Positions 57,462-64,000 of a stretch of 64,000 nucleotides of DNA are shown here, in pieces. The stretch's first letter is position 1, and every line of letters starts with the position of its first letter. Source of the DNA: Agrococcus carbonis. Lineage in GTDB: Bacteria > Actinomycetota > Actinomycetes > Actinomycetales > Microbacteriaceae. Below the pieces are notes generated by a model. It saw only the letters and a list, made by a program, of their open reading frames with translations. It searched no databases and had not been told where the DNA came from. Both the position numbers and the translations under genes were made by a program. The stretch is taken from assembly GCF_900104705.1 (NCBI RefSeq), contig NZ_LT629734.1, forward strand, positions 1,860,001-1,924,000, read 5' to 3'.

Positions 57462-58948
57462 GCCCCAAGCGCGCACCCTCGGCGCCGCCCGAGCTGCCCG
57501 GCTACGACTACGTGTCGCTGCTGGGCTCGGGCGGCTTCGCCGACGTGTTCCTCTACCAGCAGCTGCTGCCGTCGCGGAAGGTCGCGATCAAGGTGCTGCT
57601 GCCGGACGCGGTGAACCGGCAGCTCATCGAGAACTTCCGGCACGAGGCCAACGTCATGGCCCAGCTCTCGAGCCATCCGTCGATCGTGACGATCTTCGGC
57701 GCCGCGGTCGCGCCCGACGGCCGGCCGTACCTCGCGATGGAGTACTGCCCGAAGCCCAACCTGGGCGTGCGGTACCGGCGCGAGCGCTTCTCGGTGCCCG
57801 AGGTGCTCGCGCTCGGCGTGCAGATCGCGGGCGCGGTCGAGACCGCCCATCGCGCGGGCATCCTGCACCGCGACATCAAGCCGGCCAACATCCTCGTCAC
57901 CGCGTACAGCCGGCCGGCGCTCACCGACTTCGGCATCGCCACGACGTCGGGCGTCGCCGACGACGCGAGCGGCATGTCGATCCCGTGGTCCCCGCCCGAG
58001 TCGTTCCTCGAGCCGCCGCGCTCGAGCCCCGCATCCGACGTCTTCTCCCTCGCCGCGACGCTGTGGACGCTCCTCGCGGGCCGGACGCCGTTCGAGCTGC
58101 CCGGCGGCAGCAACACGAGCGTCGACCTCATCGACCGCATCCAGCGCGGCGAGGTGTCGCCGCTCGCGCGCCACGACGTGCCGCAGCGGCTCGAGGCGGT
58201 GCTCGCGTCGGCGATGGATCCCGAGCCGTCGCGCCGGCACGCGAGCGCGATGGCGCTCGGCCGCGCGCTGCAGCAGGTCGAGGCCGAGATGGCGCTGCCG
58301 GTCACGCCGCTCGACGTGCTCGACGACTCGGTCGACCCCGACGTCGTCGACGAGGAGGACGGCGGCGCGACGCGCATCCGCGGCGTCGTCTCGATCGACC
58401 CGCATGCGGGCGAGCCGGCGCAGCCGCAGCCGACGGGCCTCTCGGACGCGACGATCCGCCGCGCGCCCGCCCCGGGGCTCCCCGCAGCGTCCGCCGCAGC
58501 GCCGGCCGAGGCCGAGGCCGCGCCGCGCGCCCGGCGCTCGCGCCGCGCGACGGCGCTCGCGGTCGCCGGAGCGGCGGTCGTCGCGATCGCCGGCGCGGGC
58601 ATCGTGTGGCTCGCGCTCACCGCGGGCGACCGCTCGCAGCCGCAGGCGAACCCGAGCCAGACGGTCGCGCCGCCGCCCGCCGCGCAGCGTCCGCCCGCGC
58701 CCATCAACATCACGGGAGCGGTCGACGGCGACACCGTCGCGTTCTCGTGGACGAACGCGCAGCCCGAGGAGGGCGATGCGTTCCAGTACCGGTACGAGCG
58801 CAGCGACGCCGACCCCGTCACCGCCCAGGTGGCGACGCCCGAGGTCGTGCTCGAGCGGGACGCCGACGGCGAGTCGTGCATCCTGGTGAGGCTCGTGCGC
58901 GCCGACGGCCGGTCGTCGAACGATGCGACGGGATGCGTGGATGGGTGA
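57458..58948 (+). CDS. Membrane-bound Ser/Thr protein kinase (Hanks type)
   Basis: A 496-residue kinase. The catalytic domain (residues 15-285) has the Gly loop LGSGGFADVF, Lys45 in VAIKV, HRDIKPANILV with Asp139, and DFGIA with Asp157. A cytoplasmic linker bears GATRIRG (Thr305) and DATIRRAP (Thr332). One transmembrane helix lies at about 366-390, followed by an extracellular ~100-residue domain with NITGAVDGDTVAFSWTN, an FN3-like strand pattern. It lacks PASTA repeats and so differs from PknB. By context it is Pkb2 of the PFNA cluster. GTG start with GTGA overlap. It overlaps the next gene by 8 bases. Confidence 0.93.
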   Translation: MSPKRAPSAPPELPGYDYVSLLGSGGFADVFLYQQLLPSRKVAIKVLLPDAVNRQLIENFRHEANVMAQLSSHPSIVTIFGAAVAPDGRPYLAMEYCPKPNLGVRYRRERFSVPEVLALGVQIAGAVETAHRAGILHRDIKPANILVTAYSRPALTDFGIATTSGVADDASGMSIPWSPPESFLEPPRSSPASDVFSLAATLWTLLAGRTPFELPGGSNTSVDLIDRIQRGEVSPLARHDVPQRLEAVLASAMDPEPSRRHASAMALGRALQQVEAEMALPVTPLDVLDDSVDPDVVDEEDGGATRIRGVVSIDPHAGEPAQPQPTGLSDATIRRAPAPGLPAASAAAPAEAEAAPRARRSRRATALAVAGAAVVAIAGAGIVWLALTAGDRSQPQANPSQTVAPPPAAQRPPAPINITGAVDGDTVAFSWTNAQPEEGDAFQYRYERSDADPVTAQVATPEVVLERDADGESCILVRLVRADGRSSNDATGCVDG

Positions 58949-59672
58949 TCAGGTGACCGAGCTGCAGATCGAGTTCGCGGGGGAGTGGATCACGCTCGAC
59001 CCCGAGCGGCCGTTCGTCATCGGCCGCGAGGGCGACCTCACGGTCGACGACAACCAGTACCTCCACCGGCAGTTCCTCGAGATCCGCAACCAGGACGGCC
59101 TCTGGTGGCTCTCGAACGTCGGCACGCGGCTCTCGGCGACCGTATCCTCGGGCGGCGGCGCCGTGCAGTCGTGGCTGTCGCCCGGCGCGCGCCTGCCGAT
59201 CGTGTTCTCGGAGTGCTCGATCGTGTTCACGGCGGGCCCGACCACCTACGAGATCGGCGTCCACTCCGATGAGGCGGCCTTCGCGATGTCGACCGAGCAC
59301 CGCCGCCGCTCGTCGGGCGAGACGACAGTGATGCCCGTGGGGCTCACGCAGCTGCAGAAGCTGCTCATCGTCGCGCTCGCCGAGCCGATGCTGCGCCGGG
59401 ACGGCGTGGGCGTGAGCGAGCTGCCCTCGAGCGGCGCGGCCGCCGAGCGGCTCGGCTGGACGATGAGCCGCTTCAACCGCAAGCTCGACAACGTGTGCGA
59501 CAAGCTCGACCGGATGGGCGTGCAGGGGCTGCGGGGCGGCGTGGGGAAGCTCGCGAGCAACCGGCGCGCCCGGCTCGTCGAGTACGCGGTCTCGTCGCAG
59601 CTCGTCACCCGCTCCGACCTCGCGCTGCTCGACGACCCGGCGCTGCGCGACGCCGACGACAGCCAGGACTGA
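58941..59672 (+). CDS. FHA-like protein with C-terminal helical domain
   Basis: A 243-residue protein. Residues 5-100 form an FHA-like beta sandwich (LQIEFAGEWITLDPERPFVIGREGDL; YLHRQFLEI; WWLSNVG). The usual Ser/His phosphate-binding residues are altered here (YLHRQ in place of S-x-x-H), so phosphothreonine binding is uncertain. After a linker with SGETTVMP, the C-terminal half is helical (LTQLQKLLIVALAEPMLRR; RLGWTMSRFNRKLDNVCDKL) and resembles a helix-turn-helix or response-regulator-type output domain. The start could be ATG 58941 (8-base overlap) or GTG 58953. Confidence 0.82.
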   Translation: MGDQVTELQIEFAGEWITLDPERPFVIGREGDLTVDDNQYLHRQFLEIRNQDGLWWLSNVGTRLSATVSSGGGAVQSWLSPGARLPIVFSECSIVFTAGPTTYEIGVHSDEAAFAMSTEHRRRSSGETTVMPVGLTQLQKLLIVALAEPMLRRDGVGVSELPSSGAAAERLGWTMSRFNRKLDNVCDKLDRMGVQGLRGGVGKLASNRRARLVEYAVSSQLVTRSDLALLDDPALRDADDSQD

Positions 59673-59684
59673 CCCGGAGGCTCC

Positions 59685-62600
59685 ATGAAGGTCAAGCTCA
59701 CCCTCCACCGGCCGGCCGCCGAGCCGACCGACGTCGTCATCACGGCCGACTCGACCGCGACGGTCGAGGATGTCGCGCGGCAGATCGCGCTCGCCGACCC
59801 GACCCGCTCGACGGTCTTCGGCGAGCACGACACGCTCTCGCTCGCGGTCGCGCCGCCCACCGAGTCGCGCCTCGTCGAGCTGCAGTCCGACGCGCTCATG
59901 GCCGAGGCGCCCATCGGCTCCGGCTTCCACGCCCAGGTCGTCAACCTCGGCGCGGGCAAGCGGCGCGGCGGGGTGGCGGGCTCCGCGGTCGACGCCGTCG
60001 CCGTGCTGCGCGCGGTGCGCGGCCCCCTGCGCGGCCAGGAGTTCCAGCTCGCCCGCGGGCACTGGCGCATCGGCCGCGACGCGGCGAACGACGTCGTGCT
60101 CCAGGATCCGCTCGTGTCGAAGCGGCACGCGCGCATCGAGGTCGGCGCGCACATCGAGGTCGTCGACCTCGGGTCGTCCAACGGCATCCTCGTCGACGGC
60201 CAGCACATCACGCGCCTCACCGTCATCCCCGGCCAGCCCTTCACGATCGGCGAGTCCGACTTCGTCGTGCACCTCGTCGGCTCGTTCGACGCCTCCGGCG
60301 ACGACCCCGTGCTCGAGCGCGGCGGCGCGCTCATGTTCAACCGCAGCCCGCGCGTCGAGCCGCGCTACCCGGGCGAGGCGCTCAAGCCGCCGAGGATCCC
60401 CAAGGAGATCACCGACAAGCTCTTCCCCTGGCCGATGCTCATGACGCCGATCCTCATGGCCGGCGCGCTCTACGCGATGACGGGCCGCGCGCGCTCGATC
60501 CTCATCGCGTTCATGACCCCGCTCATGTTCCTCGGCAACTTCATCAACTCTCGCCGCCAGTCCGGGCAGCGCCAGAAGGTCGAGGTGCAGGTCTTCGAGC
60601 AGCAGTTCGAGGCGCTCGAGGAGCGATTCCACCGCGAGCAGCCGCACGAGGTCGAGGTGCGGGGCCAGGAGGCGCCGCCCGTCGCGGAGGTCTTCGAGCA
60701 GGCGATGCGCCTCGGCCCGATGCTCTGGACCCGCCGGCCCGAGCACTGGAACTTCCTCGGCCTCCGCCTCGGCACGTGTCGCGACGAGTCGCGCCTCACC
60801 ATCCGCGAGTCGGAGGAGGACGAGGGCCAGGGCCTCCCGCAGTACATCGAGCGCGTCGAGCGCCTGCGCGAGCGCTTCCGCTACGTCGACGGCGTGCCGG
60901 TGTTCGAGTCCCTGCCGGTGTCGGGCTCGATCGGCATCGCGGGCCCCAAGGGGCTCGCCGCCGACGTGCTGCGCGGCATCTCGGTGCAGCTGTTCGGCCT
61001 GCACGCGCCGAACGAGGTCGTCGCGGTCGCGCTGTGCGACCCCGACTGGACGGCCGAGCTCGACTGGCTCAAGTGGCTCCCGCACACCACGAGCGAGACG
61101 AGCCCCTTCCAGCAGCTGCCGCTCGCCGACTCCGCGCCCGCGGGCGCCGCGCTCCTCAACGCGCTCGAGGAGCACATCATGCGCCGCACCCAGACGCCCG
61201 ACCACCGCGGCCCGATGGCCGATCGCTGGACGCCGATGGACTTCGGCACCGACGTCGAGCGCGCCGCGGGCGTCACGCAGACCAAGATCCCCACGAGCGT
61301 CATCGTCATCATCACGAACGACGCGCCCGTCGACCGCCCGCGCCTCACGCAGATCCTCGAGCGCGGCGCCGACGTCGGCGTCCACGGCGTCTTCGTCGCT
61401 CCGACCGTCGAGTCGCTCCCCGCCGCGTGCCGCAGCTTCGTCGACGTCACGGGCGGGCTGGATGCGGCGCGGGCCGGGTCCGTGCGCGCGGGCGAGGCGA
61501 AGGAGGGCGTCGCCGTCGAGGGCGTCTCGCTCGAGTACATGAGCGTGTTCGCGAAGCGCCTCGCGCCCGTCGTCGACTCGAGCATCGTCATCAACGACAG
61601 CTCCGACATCCCGAACGCCGTCATGCTCCTCTCGCTCGTGGGCGACGAGGTCGCCGAGGATCCGGCGGCGGTCGTCGACCGCTGGCGGCAGAACTCGACG
61701 ATCATCGACCGCAGCGGCGCGAAGCTCCCGCGGCTCAAGCGGGCGGGCACGCTGCGCGCGGTCATGGGACAGGGCGCGAGCGACGTCATGACCCTCGACC
61801 TGCGCACGCAGGGACCGCACGCGCTCGTCGGCGGCACGACCGGCGCCGGCAAGTCCGAGTTCCTGCAGGCGTGGGTGCTCGGCATGGCGGCAGCGCACAG
61901 CCCCGATCGCGTCACGTTCCTGTTCGTCGACTACAAGGGCGGCAGCGCCTTCGCCGACTGCGTCGAGCTGCCGCACTGCGTGGGCCTCGTCACCGACCTG
62001 AGCCCGCACCTCGTGCGCCGGGCGCTCACGAGCCTCAAGGCCGAGCTGCACCACCGCGAGCACCTGTTCAACCGCAAGAAGGCGAAGGACCTGCTCGAGC
62101 TCGAGAAGCGGCAGGACCCCGAGACGCCGCCGGCGCTCGTGCTCGTGATCGACGAGTTCGCGGCGCTCGCGAAGGAGGTGCCGGAGTTCGTCGACGGCGT
62201 CGTCGACATCGCGCAGCGCGGTCGCTCCCTCGGCATCCACCTCATCATGGCGACGCAGCGCCCCGCGGGCGTCATCAAGGACAACCTGCGCGCCAACACC
62301 AACCTGCGCGTCGCCCTGCGCATGGCCGACGAGGCCGACTCGAAGGATGTCGTCGACGATCCGGTCGCGGCGTCGTTCGACCCGCGCATCCCGGGCCGCG
62401 GCATCGCGAAGACGGGTCCCGGCAGGCTCGTGCCCTTCCAGTCGGCCTACGCGGGCGGCTGGTCGTCCAAGGACGAGGTCGTCGCCGCCGAGGTGCGGGT
62501 CGCCGAGCTGCGCTTCGGCTCGATCTCGGTGTGGGAGGTCGAGCGGGTCGCCGAATCCGACGCGCACGACGAGGACCTCGGCCCCAACGACCAGAAGCGC

Positions 62601-64000
62601 ATCGTGCAGACGCTCATCGGCGCGGCCGAGCACGCGGGCATCCCCGCCCCCCGGCGCCCGTGGCTCGACGACCTGCCGACGACGATCGACCTCCGGCAGC
62701 TGCCGATCGAGGGCGACTCGAAGGTGCTCCTCGGGCTCTCCGACCTCCCGCAGCGGCAGCAGCAGCTGCCCGCCTACTTCGAGCCCGACAAGGACGGCTC
62801 GATGCTCGTCTTCGGCGCATCGGGCGCCGGCAAGTCGGCGCTGCTGAAGACGATCGGCACGGTCGCGGGCATGCGGCCGGAGCTCGGCCGCGCCGAGGTC
62901 TACGGCCTCGACTTCGGCTCCGGGTCGCTGCGCGCGATCGAGCGGCTGCCGCACGTCGGCTCGGTCATCGAGGGGGACGACGTCGAGCGCGTGCAGCGGC
63001 TGCTGCGCTCGATCGACCGCGAGATGGATCGCCGCGCCCGCGCGTTCACCGCCGCCGACGCCGCGAACCTCGCCGAGTACCGCGACATCGCCGATCCGGA
63101 GGCCACGCGCATCTTCGTGCTCGTCGACGGCTTCCCCGAGTTCCGCAAGGACTGGGAGATCCAGACCGGCCGATCCACCTACTACCGGATGTTCATGCGC
63201 ATCATCAGCGAGGGGCGCAACCTCGGCGTGCACGCGGTCATCTCGGCCGACCGCCCGGGCTCGCTCTCGAGCAACGTCTCGTCGAACATCTCGCGACGCG
63301 TGGTGCTCCGGCTCGCCGACCCGAACGGCTACCTCTTCCTCGGCGTCGACCGGGACGTCCTCGACGACGCGTCGCCCGCGGGCCGCGCGCTCTTCGACGG
63401 CGCCGAGACGCAGCTCGCGATCATCGGCGGCACCGCGAACGTCGCCGAGCAGGCGGCGATGCTCGACGAGCTCGGCGCGGGCCTCCGCGAGCGCGGCGCC
63501 GTCGACGTCGAGGAGATCGGTGCGCTGCCGACGAGCCTCTCGCAGGCCGAGCTGCCCGCATCCGTCGACGGCATGCCCGTGTTCGGCGTCGCCGAGGACA
63601 CGCTCGCGCCGCGCGGCTTCGAGCCGCTCGGCACGTTCACGATCGTCGGGCCGCCGCAGTCGGGCCGGACGACGGCGCTGCGCTCGCTCGTCGCGGCGAT
63701 GGTGCGCTTCGATCCCGACGTCAAGCTCTTCCACCTCGGCGGGCGCAGGGCCGAGCTCGTCGACGACCGGCCGTGGGTGCGCAGCGCCGTGCGCCCCGAC
63801 GAGGTCGAGGCGCTCGCGAAGGAGCTCGCCGAGCTCGTGGTCGACGAGACGATCCCCGGGCGCATCGCGATCGTGGTCGAGGACGTCGCGCAGCTGAACG
63901 ACGGGCCCGCCGAGCGCGCGATCCGGGCGCTCATGTCGGCGGTCAACAACAGCGACCACGTGCTCTTCGGCGAGGCCGACATCTCGCGCGCCGGCAGCAG
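59685..64000 (+). CDS. FHA-containing FtsK/SpoIIIE ATPase of EccC/EssC type, 3'-truncated by window
   Basis: At least 1438 residues are visible, with no stop before the window end. Order: a beta-grasp-like N-terminus (residues 1-80), an FHA domain (about 113-185; WRIGRDAANDVVLQ, SKRHARIEV, SSNGILVDG), two transmembrane helices (about 248-286), then the linker and three ATPase modules. D1 has Walker A GTTGAGKS (717-724) and Walker B VLVIDEFAAL (Asp823-Glu824). D2 has GASGAGKS (1044-1051). D3 has GPPQSGRTT (1322-1330) with Arg in place of the catalytic Lys. This is the motor of type VII secretion systems. A GGAGG site precedes the ATG. The FHA domain links it to the kinase just upstream. EccB, EccD, EccE and MycP are not in the window. 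Confidence 0.93.
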   Translation, partial: MKVKLTLHRPAAEPTDVVITADSTATVEDVARQIALADPTRSTVFGEHDTLSLAVAPPTESRLVELQSDALMAEAPIGSGFHAQVVNLGAGKRRGGVAGSAVDAVAVLRAVRGPLRGQEFQLARGHWRIGRDAANDVVLQDPLVSKRHARIEVGAHIEVVDLGSSNGILVDGQHITRLTVIPGQPFTIGESDFVVHLVGSFDASGDDPVLERGGALMFNRSPRVEPRYPGEALKPPRIPKEITDKLFPWPMLMTPILMAGALYAMTGRARSILIAFMTPLMFLGNFINSRRQSGQRQKVEVQVFEQQFEALEERFHREQPHEVEVRGQEAPPVAEVFEQAMRLGPMLWTRRPEHWNFLGLRLGTCRDESRLTIRESEEDEGQGLPQYIERVERLRERFRYVDGVPVFESLPVSGSIGIAGPKGLAADVLRGISVQLFGLHAPNEVVAVALCDPDWTAELDWLKWLPHTTSETSPFQQLPLADSAPAGAALLNALEEHIMRRTQTPDHRGPMADRWTPMDFGTDVERAAGVTQTKIPTSVIVIITNDAPVDRPRLTQILERGADVGVHGVFVAPTVESLPAACRSFVDVTGGLDAARAGSVRAGEAKEGVAVEGVSLEYMSVFAKRLAPVVDSSIVINDSSDIPNAVMLLSLVGDEVAEDPAAVVDRWRQNSTIIDRSGAKLPRLKRAGTLRAVMGQGASDVMTLDLRTQGPHALVGGTTGAGKSEFLQAWVLGMAAAHSPDRVTFLFVDYKGGSAFADCVELPHCVGLVTDLSPHLVRRALTSLKAELHHREHLFNRKKAKDLLELEKRQDPETPPALVLVIDEFAALAKEVPEFVDGVVDIAQRGRSLGIHLIMATQRPAGVIKDNLRANTNLRVALRMADEADSKDVVDDPVAASFDPRIPGRGIAKTGPGRLVPFQSAYAGGWSSKDEVVAAEVRVAELRFGSISVWEVERVAESDAHDEDLGPNDQKRIVQTLIGAAEHAGIPAPRRPWLDDLPTTIDLRQLPIEGDSKVLLGLSDLPQRQQQLPAYFEPDKDGSMLVFGASGAGKSALLKTIGTVAGMRPELGRAEVYGLDFGSGSLRAIERLPHVGSVIEGDDVERVQRLLRSIDREMDRRARAFTAADAANLAEYRDIADPEATRIFVLVDGFPEFRKDWEIQTGRSTYYRMFMRIISEGRNLGVHAVISADRPGSLSSNVSSNISRRVVLRLADPNGYLFLGVDRDVLDDASPAGRALFDGAETQLAIIGGTANVAEQAAMLDELGAGLRERGAVDVEEIGALPTSLSQAELPASVDGMPVFGVAEDTLAPRGFEPLGTFTIVGPPQSGRTTALRSLVAAMVRFDPDVKLFHLGGRRAELVDDRPWVRSAVRPDEVEALAKELAELVVDETIPGRIAIVVEDVAQLNDGPAERAIRALMSAVNNSDHVLFGEADISRAGS

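Larger units (their letters stand above)
48968..58948 (+). other. Translationally coupled seven-gene operon (PFNA-type cluster)
   Basis: moxR, duf58, transglutaminase-like, RDD-FHA, PP2C, zinc-ribbon FHA and kinase genes overlap in a chain. Every junction is exactly 4 bases, ATGA or GTGA. The next FHA-like gene overlaps the kinase by 8 bases. This suggests fixed stoichiometry of one complex. The giant surface protein gene precedes it by 16 bases and the ATPase follows after 12 bases. Confidence 0.85.

Overview
The window is very GC-rich (about 70% or more by eye). It has dense genes on both strands, GTG and TTG starts, and almost exclusively C/G-ending codons. The gene families and order (DUF2520-panC-class I lysS, ClpC with a UVR segment, rpoB-rpoC with TTG starts, several CPBP/VOC/GNAT/DUF4916 housekeeping genes) point to an actinobacterium of the Microbacteriaceae, possibly Agrococcus- or Microbacterium-like. 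This assignment comes from gene content, not from a database search.

Bases 1-15,000 hold a panC/lysS neighbourhood, a CPBP membrane protease, clpC (with a possible ClgR site upstream), a secreted 5'-nucleotidase, a short ArgA-type acetyltransferase, radA, a VOC/GNAT pair and a tRNA-Ser(CGA) gene with its own terminator. Bases 15,000-29,400 are a mosaic of small metabolic and transport units: an M20 amidohydrolase/MFS pair, a LysR-type effector domain without a DNA-binding domain, an esterase, two further membrane proteins, an aldo/keto reductase, a secreted SGNH-domain protein, a SprT-like/spermidine-synthase-like pair, a TPR-like protein and a membrane-anchored VOC dioxygenase.

Bases 29,395-32,626 form a tight five-gene operon of lineage-specific proteins. 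The second protein has the layout of a type VII secretion substrate: an N-terminal helical bundle, a hydrophobic centre and a unique C-terminus. A second spermidine-synthase-like gene follows, then rpoB (with an unusual Thr in the rifampicin pocket) and rpoC.

From 42,850 to the window end runs a large co-directional cluster: a giant Ig/cadherin-like plus FN3 surface protein, MoxR ATPase, DUF58 protein, transglutaminase-fold membrane protein (catalytic Cys replaced by Asp), RDD-FHA protein, PP2C phosphatase, zinc-ribbon FHA protein, Ser/Thr kinase, FHA-like protein and an FHA-bearing FtsK/SpoIIIE ATPase of EccC/EssC type, which is cut by the window end. The first part matches the 'PFNA' cluster of bifidobacteria (pkb2, fn3, aaa-atp, duf58, tgm, prpC). 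Here it is joined to a type VII-like secretion motor. The kinase, phosphatase and FHA proteins carry similar acidic-Thr-Ile/Val motifs, which suggests a phosphothreonine wiring scheme.

Two window-wide patterns stand out. Many genes have a TANNNT -10 element ending 6-8 bases before the start codon and no Shine-Dalgarno sequence, which suggests leaderless transcripts. The word GGATGC(G)/(C)GCATCC also appears far more often than base composition predicts.
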